NCBI GenBank assembly: GCA_024642325.1
Contig: JAHEBI010000117.1
Span: forward strand, 1 to 7,329
Source of the DNA: Eudoraea sp.
Lineage (GTDB): Bacteria > Bacteroidota > Bacteroidia > Flavobacteriales > Flavobacteriaceae
DNA: 7,329 nt
Direction of reading: 5' to 3'
A model generated the notes under the pieces. It saw only the letters and a list, made by a program, of their open reading frames with translations. It made no database searches and was not told where the DNA came from. Shown here piece after piece: positions 1 through 7,060 of the stretch. The first letter of the stretch is position 1. Every line of letters begins with the position of its first letter. A program made the position numbers and the translations under genes.

Positions 1-996
1 TAACACCAGCACGGAGTTTTCCTTCACATTCGCTGATACTTCTTCATTGTGGATTTTTTTTATTGCACGAGAAGCACCTTCAACCCCATAGGCAGAATCA
101 TACCATCCACTTAACAGGAAAACAGGTACCACAAAATCAGAGAAGTCTTTTTCCATATTTGCAAAATCCCACCATTCAGAAAGATCGGGATGAGCGAGCC
201 AGTCGAAAAATTCAGGGGCGTAGGGCTTCAAAATTGGAATCGTATTCAGTGGTCTATGCTGATACCAGGTTTTGCGGTCACTAGTCGACCATTCATTTGC
301 ACCAATGTCGCCATCCCAGGTTCCTGATGTATCACCTGCCTTTTTGCGTTTGTCCGGAAAAATATAAGGAACAAACCAGTCCAGCCAGGTCATGGAAAAT
401 GCCCCACCGGAATAAAAAAAATGATGACTGTTTATAGGAGTCATTGCCGGGGCTGCCGCTACAAGATGAGGTGGCTTTTTAGACATGGCCTGCCACTGTA
501 CAATACCCGGGTAAGAACCTCCGTATGTTCCAACCTTACCATTACAAAGAGGATGGTTGGCCACCCATTCGATCACATCATATCCATCCTGTTTTTCATT
601 CTTGTACGCTTCAAAATCCCCTTCACTTCTGTACCTTCCGCGCACATCTACGAGGAATACCAAATAACCCCTGTGCGCAGCTTTTCGGGGAAGTTCGGCA
701 TAGCTGTCATAGCGATCAATTCCGTATGGTGTGCGATAGACGATAGCAGGATACTTTCCAGTGTCTGACGGAGAATAAAGAATAGAGCCCAGATTTATAC
801 CATCATTAAGAGGTATCTGGATTTCTTTTCTTTCAATATTTAACACTTTCTGTGCATGAAGATTCAGGCCATCTCCCATAACAGCTAACGCTACAAGTAG
901 TTTTAAAAAAGGCTGAATGAATTTGAATTTATTTCTAAAATATGGATGTTTTAGGAGAATGGATTTTACGGCAGTATTTGCAGTTATATTATTCAT
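1..996 (-). CDS. Secreted CocE/NonD-type alpha/beta hydrolase (X-Pro dipeptidyl-peptidase S15-like), N-terminal part
   Basis: Reading the minus strand from the ATG at 996 gives 332 uninterrupted codons to the window edge, so the C-terminus is missing. Residues 1-49 form a long basic N-region, a hydrophobic stretch (LLVALAVM, about 33-40) and an Ala-Gln end typical of Bacteroidota signal peptides, so the enzyme is probably periplasmic or outer-surface. The rest matches the S15/CocE fold: DVRGRYRSEGDF at 117-128, the nucleophile elbow GGSYPG with Ser161, and the acid motif SGWYD with Asp300. The catalytic His and the C-terminal jelly-roll domain would lie beyond the edge. The family cleaves acyl esters, glutaryl-amides or X-Pro peptides; the substrate here cannot be told from sequence. 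The start lies 14 bases after the stop of the propeller-PHP gene, so it is probably the next gene of the same operon. The next in-frame Met (residue 40) would destroy the signal peptide. Confidence 0.9.
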   Translation of the reverse strand, partial: MNNITANTAVKSILLKHPYFRNKFKFIQPFLKLLVALAVMGDGLNLHAQKVLNIERKEIQIPLNDGINLGSILYSPSDTGKYPAIVYRTPYGIDRYDSYAELPRKAAHRGYLVFLVDVRGRYRSEGDFEAYKNEKQDGYDVIEWVANHPLCNGKVGTYGGSYPGIVQWQAMSKKPPHLVAAAPAMTPINSHHFFYSGGAFSMTWLDWFVPYIFPDKRKKAGDTSGTWDGDIGANEWSTSDRKTWYQHRPLNTIPILKPYAPEFFDWLAHPDLSEWWDFANMEKDFSDFVVPVFLLSGWYDSAYGVEGASRAIKKIHNEEVSANVKENSVLVL

Positions 997-1010
997 GAAT
1001 TATATTAAGG

Positions 1011-3602
1011 TTAAGGCATAGTCGAGTTTTTGATACATTCAAGATAAAACTGCCTTGCTAACTCAATATCCTTAAGTACAATTTCTTTTTCCTGTTCATC
1101 CCTGTACCCCTCATGGTTCATTGCTGCTTTTTTTAGCCTTTCAATCCAGATTAAAAAATAGGATGCTGCTTCTTTTGAAATCACATATTTTCCGTCAACC
1201 TCAAAATAAATAGGGTTGGTACTCGCATATGGATAACTATCAAAAAGGTCTGGATCGGCCTTTTCACTCCATGCCCTTGCCAGCATCCAACCTGCTCCAT
1301 CAGCGGTAAATTCACCTACAATATCTGCTGTTTTCTTAGCGCCCTTTAGTATATGCCTTTTTACAACCTTACCATTCCAGATAATATCTAAATAGTCAAC
1401 TGCAACAGCACTTCTCACAAATGCACGGTATGATATTTTTTCACTTTTATTCTTCAGTTGAACAACTTCACCATACTCAACATCACCTGCTTTCAATCCT
1501 ATTAGCGGGCCATTTGTAACATAACTATGCCCCGTTTTAATCTGCTTCACAATTTCTTTCTTATCAAATACTCCGTCATTCTTTATAAATATCCTATTTA
1601 GGCCAACAGGTCCCCGTAGGCTGGCATAATTTGCCATGGCATCCGTGCCCGCACCTGCGGGAATTCTCATCCCACAATTCAATAATTTATACCACACATC
1701 AGCTGAAGGTATATGGTCAGCAAAACCAATTAATTCATAATAATCAACGAGCCCTAGCGCCGCATTTAATGGTAAATCATTGGTAAGTTTTTCCGATTGT
1801 TCAGGATAAAGTTGTGAAGCCAGAAACGGATGAACATAACCCACAAGTGCATTTTGTGCCCTTGCCTGTTTGGCGATATTTACATTGTGTGGATAAAGAC
1901 TTTGAAAGGCCGTTTCAGGGTATGCCGAATAACTGGGCACCAGAAAATGATCATCAAGGTTAAGCAGACCAAGATGGCCCCAAAAACTTGTATGGAATTC
2001 CTGCGAATGAAAGAGCAGCACGTCTTGGGTAGAAGCAGGATCCGATGACGGTGAAAAATAGGAAATATCCGGAATGCGTTGCTCTTTATTTACAATGAGG
2101 TTATATATAAAATTCAGGTTTTCAGCCCTGGCTTGTTGTACAAGTATTTCGGGCGTATTTCTATAATGGCCCGTATAATTCATGTGCACATGCAAATCAC
2201 CACTCTTCCAATTCCCATATTCCAAGGGCATTTTCAGTTTGGAAAGCCCGATATTTATGGTATCTGATGACCCCTTCAGATTAACTATTCTTTGTTTACT
2301 TATCTCGTATTCAGGCCCGGAAGATGCGACAATATACAGGCTGTCATTCGGCGCATCAAGTGTAATCTTGCCCTGCGAATGAATATAATGGCTTTCAAAT
2401 TTCTGCGTTGCGGGGTAAGATGAATCATCTGCATGAATCCAGCTTTCACGTGGTGAATAAAATTTACCTCTGCTGTCACAAATACTTACTCTTGCCGGTT
2501 GCCGGGAACCATTCTCATCAAGGGTAATAATTGTAAGCGGCGACACTGGGTTTTTATAAATCAATTTTGGGTTCTTTATCTGCTGCTCTTTACCATTGTA
2601 TGGATCAATGGTCCAAAGTGTCATATTGCCTGTGCGATTTGATATAAAGGCTATCCTGGATCCATCAGGAGACCACCTGGCATTGGTGTTGTCATAATCC
2701 CCATAAGTAAGTGCTACGGGATATCCGCCCTTTGTTGGCAATAACCAAAGTTGATGCCAGTTTCTTCCCAGGTAGCTGCTATACACCATTCTTGTGCCAT
2801 CGGGTGATATATCCGGTTTTGTTTTCCAGGAAGTTTCTTCCTGATGGATTATTTTTGGGATTGAGTCATTATTCGGTGAAAGGGAAACAATTGCTCCGGT
2901 GCCATGCGCGATCTCGCGATTTGAAATGAAAAATAATTCTTCTCCATCAGCAGACCAAAAGGGATTTATCGCGTGATCAAATTCGCTATAATAATAACGC
3001 TTTGCACTACTCTTTCTATCTGGTGTTATGCATTGATTTTTTTCCAAAACACCCATATTCATCTCAGCGGTATAAAGTAAAAAATGTCCGGTGTTCCTAG
3101 TGGAAACATAGGCTAGCTTTTTCCCATCGGGAGACCATCTTGGTTCCAAATTCACGCCATTATTTTTTGTCAATTCAGTTGATTGCTTTGTAAGAAGATC
3201 GAGGGACATGAGTTCCACTGATTGCCCATTGTAACGTGTGTAAACAACAGTTTTCCCATCAGGAGAACAATCTGGTTGAAAATCATACCCGGGACCATCA
3301 GTTAATTGAGAGGCCGTTTCAGTACCTAACTCCTGAATCCACAGACTCCCGGCCATAGCGTAAACAAGTGATTTTCCATCGCTGGTCCAGCATACCGAGG
3401 ACGGCCCACTTGTCACTTGAGGTAAGTACAGCTCCCGGAAATAGTAATCATGTGGCAGGTCTATCTGATTTAAAACCGGGAAGCGTTGTGCTTCAGACTT
3501 AAAAGCAGAACAAATAATGAAAGCAAACGATAGTAAAACTCTCAATCTGAGAAAGCATGTAGAAAAAAAAGGTGATGATTTATGTGAAATTTTAACCGGC
3601 AT
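1011..3602 (-). CDS. Secreted PD40 (TolB-like) beta-propeller fused to a PHP-type CehA/McbA-like metallohydrolase
   Basis: The protein has 863 residues from the ATG at 3602. Residues 1-39 are a signal peptide: an Arg-containing N-region, the hydrophobic core VLLSFAFIICSAF and an SEAQ end. Six PD40/WD40-like strands follow (about 67-81, 109-122, 153-167, 213-227, 263-275, 308-322), each of the type W/CSPDGxxxxY, forming a TolB-like propeller. A beta-rich linker (about 350-455) leads to a PHP-type amidohydrolase core with probable metal ligands: DLHVH (Asp469, His471, His473), SQEFH (Glu535, His537), His543, YVHPF (His591) and AGTDA (Asp654). A beta domain and a charged helical tail end the protein. 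CehA and McbA hydrolyse the carbamate ester carbaryl; the natural substrate of this branch is unknown to me. An upstream in-frame ATG at 3647 would add 15 residues before the signal peptide and deepen the overlap with the acetyltransferase gene from 11 to 56 bases, so 3602 is preferred. Export sets it apart from the five cytoplasmic enzymes upstream. Confidence 0.9.
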   Translation of the reverse strand: MPVKISHKSSPFFSTCFLRLRVLLSFAFIICSAFKSEAQRFPVLNQIDLPHDYYFRELYLPQVTSGPSSVCWTSDGKSLVYAMAGSLWIQELGTETASQLTDGPGYDFQPDCSPDGKTVVYTRYNGQSVELMSLDLLTKQSTELTKNNGVNLEPRWSPDGKKLAYVSTRNTGHFLLYTAEMNMGVLEKNQCITPDRKSSAKRYYYSEFDHAINPFWSADGEELFFISNREIAHGTGAIVSLSPNNDSIPKIIHQEETSWKTKPDISPDGTRMVYSSYLGRNWHQLWLLPTKGGYPVALTYGDYDNTNARWSPDGSRIAFISNRTGNMTLWTIDPYNGKEQQIKNPKLIYKNPVSPLTIITLDENGSRQPARVSICDSRGKFYSPRESWIHADDSSYPATQKFESHYIHSQGKITLDAPNDSLYIVASSGPEYEISKQRIVNLKGSSDTINIGLSKLKMPLEYGNWKSGDLHVHMNYTGHYRNTPEILVQQARAENLNFIYNLIVNKEQRIPDISYFSPSSDPASTQDVLLFHSQEFHTSFWGHLGLLNLDDHFLVPSYSAYPETAFQSLYPHNVNIAKQARAQNALVGYVHPFLASQLYPEQSEKLTNDLPLNAALGLVDYYELIGFADHIPSADVWYKLLNCGMRIPAGAGTDAMANYASLRGPVGLNRIFIKNDGVFDKKEIVKQIKTGHSYVTNGPLIGLKAGDVEYGEVVQLKNKSEKISYRAFVRSAVAVDYLDIIWNGKVVKRHILKGAKKTADIVGEFTADGAGWMLARAWSEKADPDLFDSYPYASTNPIYFEVDGKYVISKEAASYFLIWIERLKKAAMNHEGYRDEQEKEIVLKDIELARQFYLECIKNSTMP

Positions 3603-4443
3603 GATTGGAAGGTTTTTGGTTTGCCTGCATGACTTTGTACCAGACATTCATGTCTTCCAGACCGGAACAAATATAACAATTATTGAATAGCCTCCCTCCA
3701 AATGAATATCCCAGGTTATAGAAGGCCTTATTAATACCAAAGGATTGGGATCTGCAAATAGTGTATACACACATGATGTTCATTTCAATCAGCAATAATT
3801 CTAATCTCTTGATCAATTGCTGCATGTATCCATTTCCGCGCGCTTGATTCAAGGTCGCACAATCAGTTAATTCAGCATTCTTTAATTTTTTATTTACCTC
3901 TGCAGATGCCGCACTGATTATTTCATCACCTTTAGAAATATAAATAAACACAGTACCCTTATTCATTGAATTTACAATGTGCTCAGGTTCTGAAAGCGGA
4001 CTGGGATATAGCGGAAATACTTCAGTGTATAGTGCTGCCAAAAGCGAGGCGTCTTCTAAAGTTGCAATCTTTATTTCAACTTCCGTTTCTTCTGTTTTCA
4101 CCACTGATGATAAAAGAATATCATCAAGTATTTTTTGTCCGTTTTCCCAGCTTGTACTCAGTGCACGATTGGGGGATAGATATTTTACCAGGAAATACAT
4201 ATCCTCTCCAGAAAAATAACCTGCTACAAAACCTTCACAGGTAAAACCGTTAGAAATAAAAAAACGAACATCCTTTTGTAATACTTTGGCTATCACCTTC
4301 TCTGTCCAAAGAGGTAAGCTTTGTTTGAGACAATGTATTATTTCTTCTGCAGCTCCTTCATATTCATCCAATCGGACCCGTTTATTAAACTGATCTTCGA
4401 AAATGGCTATTGAGCCACCATCTATTTTAATTTCTCTTCTCAA
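3592..4443 (-). CDS. ablB: Beta-lysine N6-acetyltransferase (YodP/AblB-type GNAT)
   Basis: This 283-residue cytoplasmic protein transfers acetyl from acetyl-CoA, most likely to the 6-amino group of beta-lysine. The N-terminal half (1-120) is the extra domain seen in AblB/YodP proteins. The GNAT fold spans about 124-270, with strand-4/motif A QARGNGYMQQL at 200-210 for the acetyl-CoA pyrophosphate. The family hallmarks are clear: ELTDCATL (191-198), YTICRSQSFGINKAF (227-241), and NNCYICSGLEDMNVWYK near the C-terminus (254-270). The length fits the family. AblB in archaea makes the osmolyte N6-acetyl-beta-lysine; in Bacillus the homologue yodP sits with the same neighbours as here, which argues for a catabolic role. 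The start is a TTG, three bases beyond the M20 stop and in the same frame as it; the first internal Met is residue 82, too late to keep the N-terminal domain. Its end overlaps the next gene by 11 bases. Confidence 0.9.
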   Translation of the reverse strand: MRREIKIDGGSIAIFEDQFNKRVRLDEYEGAAEEIIHCLKQSLPLWTEKVIAKVLQKDVRFFISNGFTCEGFVAGYFSGEDMYFLVKYLSPNRALSTSWENGQKILDDILLSSVVKTEETEVEIKIATLEDASLLAALYTEVFPLYPSPLSEPEHIVNSMNKGTVFIYISKGDEIISAASAEVNKKLKNAELTDCATLNQARGNGYMQQLIKRLELLLIEMNIMCVYTICRSQSFGINKAFYNLGYSFGGRLFNNCYICSGLEDMNVWYKVMQANQKPSNHAG

Positions 4444-4449
4444 ATTTCA
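4441..4449 (-). promoter_or_regulatory. In-frame TGA-AAT-TTG junction between deacylase and acetyltransferase
   Basis: The M20 frame ends at TGA (4449-4447), followed by one AAT codon and then the TTG (4443-4441) that begins the acetyltransferase, all in one reading frame. There is no ATG or GTG nearby and no evident Shine-Dalgarno sequence. Termination and reinitiation at TTG is the simplest reading; stop-codon readthrough to a fused protein is the alternative. Confidence 0.6.
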
Positions 4450-5718
4450 ATCTGAATTTATTTCACACCAATCGATAATGACACCAGCAAATAATTTAGC
4501 CGCTTCAATCATTTTATCTATTTCGATGTATTCATCAGGATAATGTGCTACGCGAGTTTCACCTGGTCCGATTACAAGTGTGGTTATTCCTCCCTGAGCA
4601 CCTAAAATTCCCGCATCCGTGCCCCATGGCGAAGCTTCCACTACCATATCTTCATTATATAGTTGCTTATAGTTACTGCTGAGTGTAGAAACGAAAGGAT
4701 GGTCGGTACTGACACTATTCGGTACCCATTGTGCACCAAAGAATTCTAATTTAGCTGGATGTGTTTTCAGCCATTCATCTGTTAAACAAACCCTTTCAAT
4801 GCTTTCGGTTAGTTCCTTTTTCGCATTCTGGATACTTTCTTCAGGACCTACTCCCATTCGACCTTCAAGGATTACCAAATCAGGTACAGATGATGGCCAA
4901 TTTCCCCCGGTAATTTTGCCAACATTTATTGGAAGTGGGATTGGCACGTGCTGATAAAGGGGGTCACTAATGCCTTCATTTCGCAATTTCTCCAAATCAA
5001 GAATGGCATGATGAATCAGCCATGCTTTCTCTATAGCTGAGACTCCTTCATATCGGGTTCCACCGTGCGCTGAGCGTCCATCTATTGATATGCGAAACCA
5101 CATTGATCCTTGCTGTTTGATAAATAGCTTCATGCATGTTGGCTCTGGGATGATGGCTGCATCTGCCACGTAATTTCTCAATGTTGCATCAAGTGTCCCT
5201 GCACCCCCTGATTCCTCCTCGATAACTGATTCAAAAATAACATCACCTTTTAGTTTAATGCCGCTATTAATGATGGCTTCCAATGCCATTAAGAGGGAAA
5301 CTGTACCGCCTTTCATATCTGTTGATCCTCTGCCAAACAACTTCCCATCTTTAACAATTCCGGCATATGGATCAACACTCCATTTATCCAGATCACCTTC
5401 AGGCACCACATCAATATGACCATTTAGAAGAATTGAACGTCCTCCACCTGAACCTTTAAGAACGGTTGCTACATTAGGATTATTTAAAAACACCTCTCTC
5501 TCTGATAAAAAATAAGGATTTGATGCCAGTTTCTCTGGTTCAATATCCCATATATCAACAGGCAACCCCAATTTCTTTAAATAACTGATAACAATTTCCT
5601 GGGCAGGTGCTTCATCACCCTGGATGCTCTTTTTTTGAATCATCGATTTCAAAAGCTGCACAGCCCCTTCCTTATGCTTGTCGATATAGCTGGCTAGAAT
5701 TTCTTTTTTTTTGCTCAT
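4447..5718 (-). CDS. yodQ: M20-family metallo-deacylase (YodQ/ArgE/DapE-like), probable acetamido-acid deacetylase
   Basis: This 423-residue cytoplasmic zinc hydrolase has all expected M20 residues: NGHIDVVP (His101, Asp103), GRGSTDMKGG (bridging Asp134), EEES (general base Glu167, metal ligand Glu168), PEPT (Glu192) and a late His393 in AHYPDEY. The lid/dimerisation domain, with SAHGG at 216-220, spans about 198-310. The family removes acyl groups from amino acids (acetylornithine, succinyl-diaminopimelate). Here the position between a CoA-transferase pair and a beta-lysine acetyltransferase suggests it removes the acetyl cap late in beta-lysine breakdown, from 4-acetamidobutyrate or its CoA ester; that substrate is inference. 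A role in arginine or lysine synthesis (ArgE, DapE) is less likely because no such genes are nearby. The ATG overlaps the stop of the subunit B gene in an ATGA junction, indicating coupled translation. The start is followed by a run of nine A residues. Confidence 0.9.
   Translation of the reverse strand: MSKKKEILASYIDKHKEGAVQLLKSMIQKKSIQGDEAPAQEIVISYLKKLGLPVDIWDIEPEKLASNPYFLSEREVFLNNPNVATVLKGSGGGRSILLNGHIDVVPEGDLDKWSVDPYAGIVKDGKLFGRGSTDMKGGTVSLLMALEAIINSGIKLKGDVIFESVIEEESGGAGTLDATLRNYVADAAIIPEPTCMKLFIKQQGSMWFRISIDGRSAHGGTRYEGVSAIEKAWLIHHAILDLEKLRNEGISDPLYQHVPIPLPINVGKITGGNWPSSVPDLVILEGRMGVGPEESIQNAKKELTESIERVCLTDEWLKTHPAKLEFFGAQWVPNSVSTDHPFVSTLSSNYKQLYNEDMVVEASPWGTDAGILGAQGGITTLVIGPGETRVAHYPDEYIEIDKMIEAAKLFAGVIIDWCEINSD
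5715..5718 (-). promoter_or_regulatory. ATGA stop/start overlap coupling CoA-transferase B and the M20 deacylase
   Basis: On the minus strand the four bases ATGA contain both the start ATG of the deacylase and the TGA stop of subunit B. Such overlaps commonly let terminating ribosomes reinitiate, which ties expression of the two proteins together and supports a single operon. Confidence 0.75.
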
Positions 5719-6380
5719 GCTTCTTTGTTTATGATCAGTTCCTGACTAATAGTAAAACCCGCTTCCGTATAATTCTTTATGTCCGCCAGATTGTAGCCCG
5801 GCATAATTTCTTCCAGCTGAAGCTCTTCATTATTTATAATACAAAAAACTGCCCGTTCGGTAATTATTTTATTTACACAGTGATAGGTTGTGATTGGCAA
5901 ACTGCATTTTCGAACAATTTTGGGCCTGCCATTTTTATCACAATGCGGCATTAAGGCTATCAAGTTTTTGGCTCCATAAGCAAGCTCCATGGCACCTCCA
6001 ACACCCGGCACTTTTTTCCCGGGAACTATCCAGTTTGCAAGATCACCTTTCCCACTAACTTCCAGTGCCCCAAGAATTGACAAATCAATATAGCCACTAC
6101 GAATCATTCCGAATGAGACTGCACTATCAAAATAACTCCCTCCCGGAAGTATGGATACAGGATAACCGGCGGCATTACTTAAATTTCCGTCCTTATTTTC
6201 CAAGGGTTCAGGCCCCATTCCTAAGATGCCATTTTCGGCCTGGAAATATACACTTACTGATGAAGGTATAAATTCCGGAACTAAAGAAGGTATACCTATT
6301 CCAAGATTAACAATCATACCTTCCCTTATTTCAGCCGCCGCCCGTCTTGCAATTATTTTTCTAATGTCTCCCATATCCAT
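5715..6380 (-). CDS. yodR: 3-oxoacid CoA-transferase, subunit B (YodR/AtoA-like)
   Basis: The 221-residue protein is the beta subunit of a family I CoA-transferase. Near the N-terminus it has ARRAAAEIREGMIVNLGIGIP (about 11-31), the glycine-rich loop of the family. FQAENGILGMGP follows, in which Glu49 is the residue expected to form the CoA thioester; the usual Ser before Glu is Ala here. Further family motifs are ILPGGSYFDSA (about 77-87), LGALEVSGKGDLANW (about 103-117) and GVGGAMEL (126-133). With subunit A it should move CoA from a donor such as acetyl-CoA or succinyl-CoA to a 3-oxoacid; from context this would be 3-keto-6-acetamidohexanoate, which is inference. The frame can be extended two codons upstream to a TTG at 6386, but the ATG at 6380 (or the ATG at 6374) is more likely. 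It overlaps subunit A by 28 bases. Confidence 0.92.
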   Translation of the reverse strand: MDMGDIRKIIARRAAAEIREGMIVNLGIGIPSLVPEFIPSSVSVYFQAENGILGMGPEPLENKDGNLSNAAGYPVSILPGGSYFDSAVSFGMIRSGYIDLSILGALEVSGKGDLANWIVPGKKVPGVGGAMELAYGAKNLIALMPHCDKNGRPKIVRKCSLPITTYHCVNKIITERAVFCIINNEELQLEEIMPGYNLADIKNYTEAGFTISQELIINKEA

Positions 6381-7060
6381 TTCCAATTTATGCCTGTAGA
6401 AGTGACAATATGATCTACATATATTCCCGGTACAATAATTTCTTCAGGGTCCAAATTTCCAACCGGTACAATTTCTTCAGCTTCAACGATTGTAACTTTG
6501 CTTGCCATTGCTACATAAGGATTGTTGTTTCTTGCCGTCTTATCGAAAACCAGGTTTCCAAACTCATCTGCTTTGCGAGCGTAAACAATTCCCACATCAG
6601 CCTTTATGGGTGATTCATATAGGTATCTCTTATTTTTAAGTTCAATGACAGGTTTGTCGTATGCAAGCTCGGTGCCCAGCCCGATTTCCGTGAGAAATCC
6701 ATCTAACCCTGTTCCTCCGGAACGAATACGCTCGACAAGAATTCCCTGTGGCGAAAATTCAATTTTCAATTTCCCCTTGTTCATTAAATCTCCAGCTACT
6801 GGATTCGAACCAATATGAGATGCAATGAGTGTAGCCGCTCTCTCAAGTACAATGAACTTTCCGATACCAATCCAGGGAAATCCGGCGTCATTTCCAATCA
6901 GATGAACATTTTTTGCTCCTGAATCAATTAAACAATCAATTAAACCAGGCGGAGTACCCACTCCTCCAAAACCACCAAAAAGAAGTTTCATATCATCCCT
7001 GAAAAAGGATTTGATCCGCTTATAATCTGTACATTTATTGAATGTATTCTTTTCAGCCAT
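6353..7060 (-). CDS. yodS: 3-oxoacid CoA-transferase, subunit A (YodS/AtoD-like)
   Basis: The 235-residue protein is the alpha subunit that pairs with the downstream beta subunit. The CoA-transferase signature is intact at about 22-41 (DDMKLLFGGFGGVGTPPGLI), giving the Gly-rich CoA-binding loop. It is followed by LIGNDAGFPWIGIGK (54-68), SHIGSNP (81-87), the RSGGTGLDGFLT region (113-124), and ADEFGNLVF with TARNNNPYVAMA (164-186), all usual for this subunit. The length is normal for a separate subunit, so this is a two-gene heteromeric enzyme, not a fused SCOT-type one. The ATG at 7060 overlaps the aminotransferase stop by eight bases, which suggests translational coupling. An internal Met at residue 24 sits too close to the signature to be the start. 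Acetoacetate as substrate cannot be excluded, but the aminotransferase, deacylase and beta-lysine acetyltransferase around it favour an acetamido 3-oxoacid. Confidence 0.93.
   Translation of the reverse strand: MAEKNTFNKCTDYKRIKSFFRDDMKLLFGGFGGVGTPPGLIDCLIDSGAKNVHLIGNDAGFPWIGIGKFIVLERAATLIASHIGSNPVAGDLMNKGKLKIEFSPQGILVERIRSGGTGLDGFLTEIGLGTELAYDKPVIELKNKRYLYESPIKADVGIVYARKADEFGNLVFDKTARNNNPYVAMASKVTIVEAEEIVPVGNLDPEEIIVPGIYVDHIVTSTGINWKWIWETLEK
7053..7060 (-). promoter_or_regulatory. Eight-base overlap coupling the aminotransferase and CoA-transferase A
   Basis: The subunit A start (ATGGCTGA on the minus strand) contains the aminotransferase TGA stop in another frame. This fixes the subunit A start at 7060 and suggests translational coupling between the transamination and CoA-activation steps. 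Confidence 0.7.

Noticed and set aside
414..421. Run of eight A (plus strand) as a possible frameshift site in the CocE gene
   Set aside because: The reading frame continues correctly across it with family motifs on both sides, so there is no sign of a frameshift.
63..768. Plus-strand ORFs of 73-115 codons near the window start
   Set aside because: They lie antisense to a continuous CocE-type coding frame with catalytic motifs; their translations are of low complexity for a protein fold and show no recognisable family.
997..1010. Terminator or promoter between the propeller-PHP gene and the CocE gene
   Set aside because: The gap is only 14 bases and contains no inverted repeat or recognisable promoter element; read-through transcription is more likely.
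5704..5712. Run of nine A (minus strand) just after the deacylase ATG, as a phase-variation tract
   Set aside because: It encodes the AAA lysine codons of MSKKKE and is in frame. One homopolymer in an AT-rich genome is weak evidence, and a metabolic deacylase is not a typical phase-variable target.
4447..5718. Deacylase as ArgE or DapE in arginine or lysine biosynthesis
   Set aside because: No biosynthetic genes of those pathways are adjacent, and the neighbours form a recognised yodQ-type context.
1830..6818. Other plus-strand ORFs of 62-115 codons across the window
   Set aside because: Each is opposite a well-supported minus-strand gene with intact motifs, and none has a recognisable domain or its own intergenic space.
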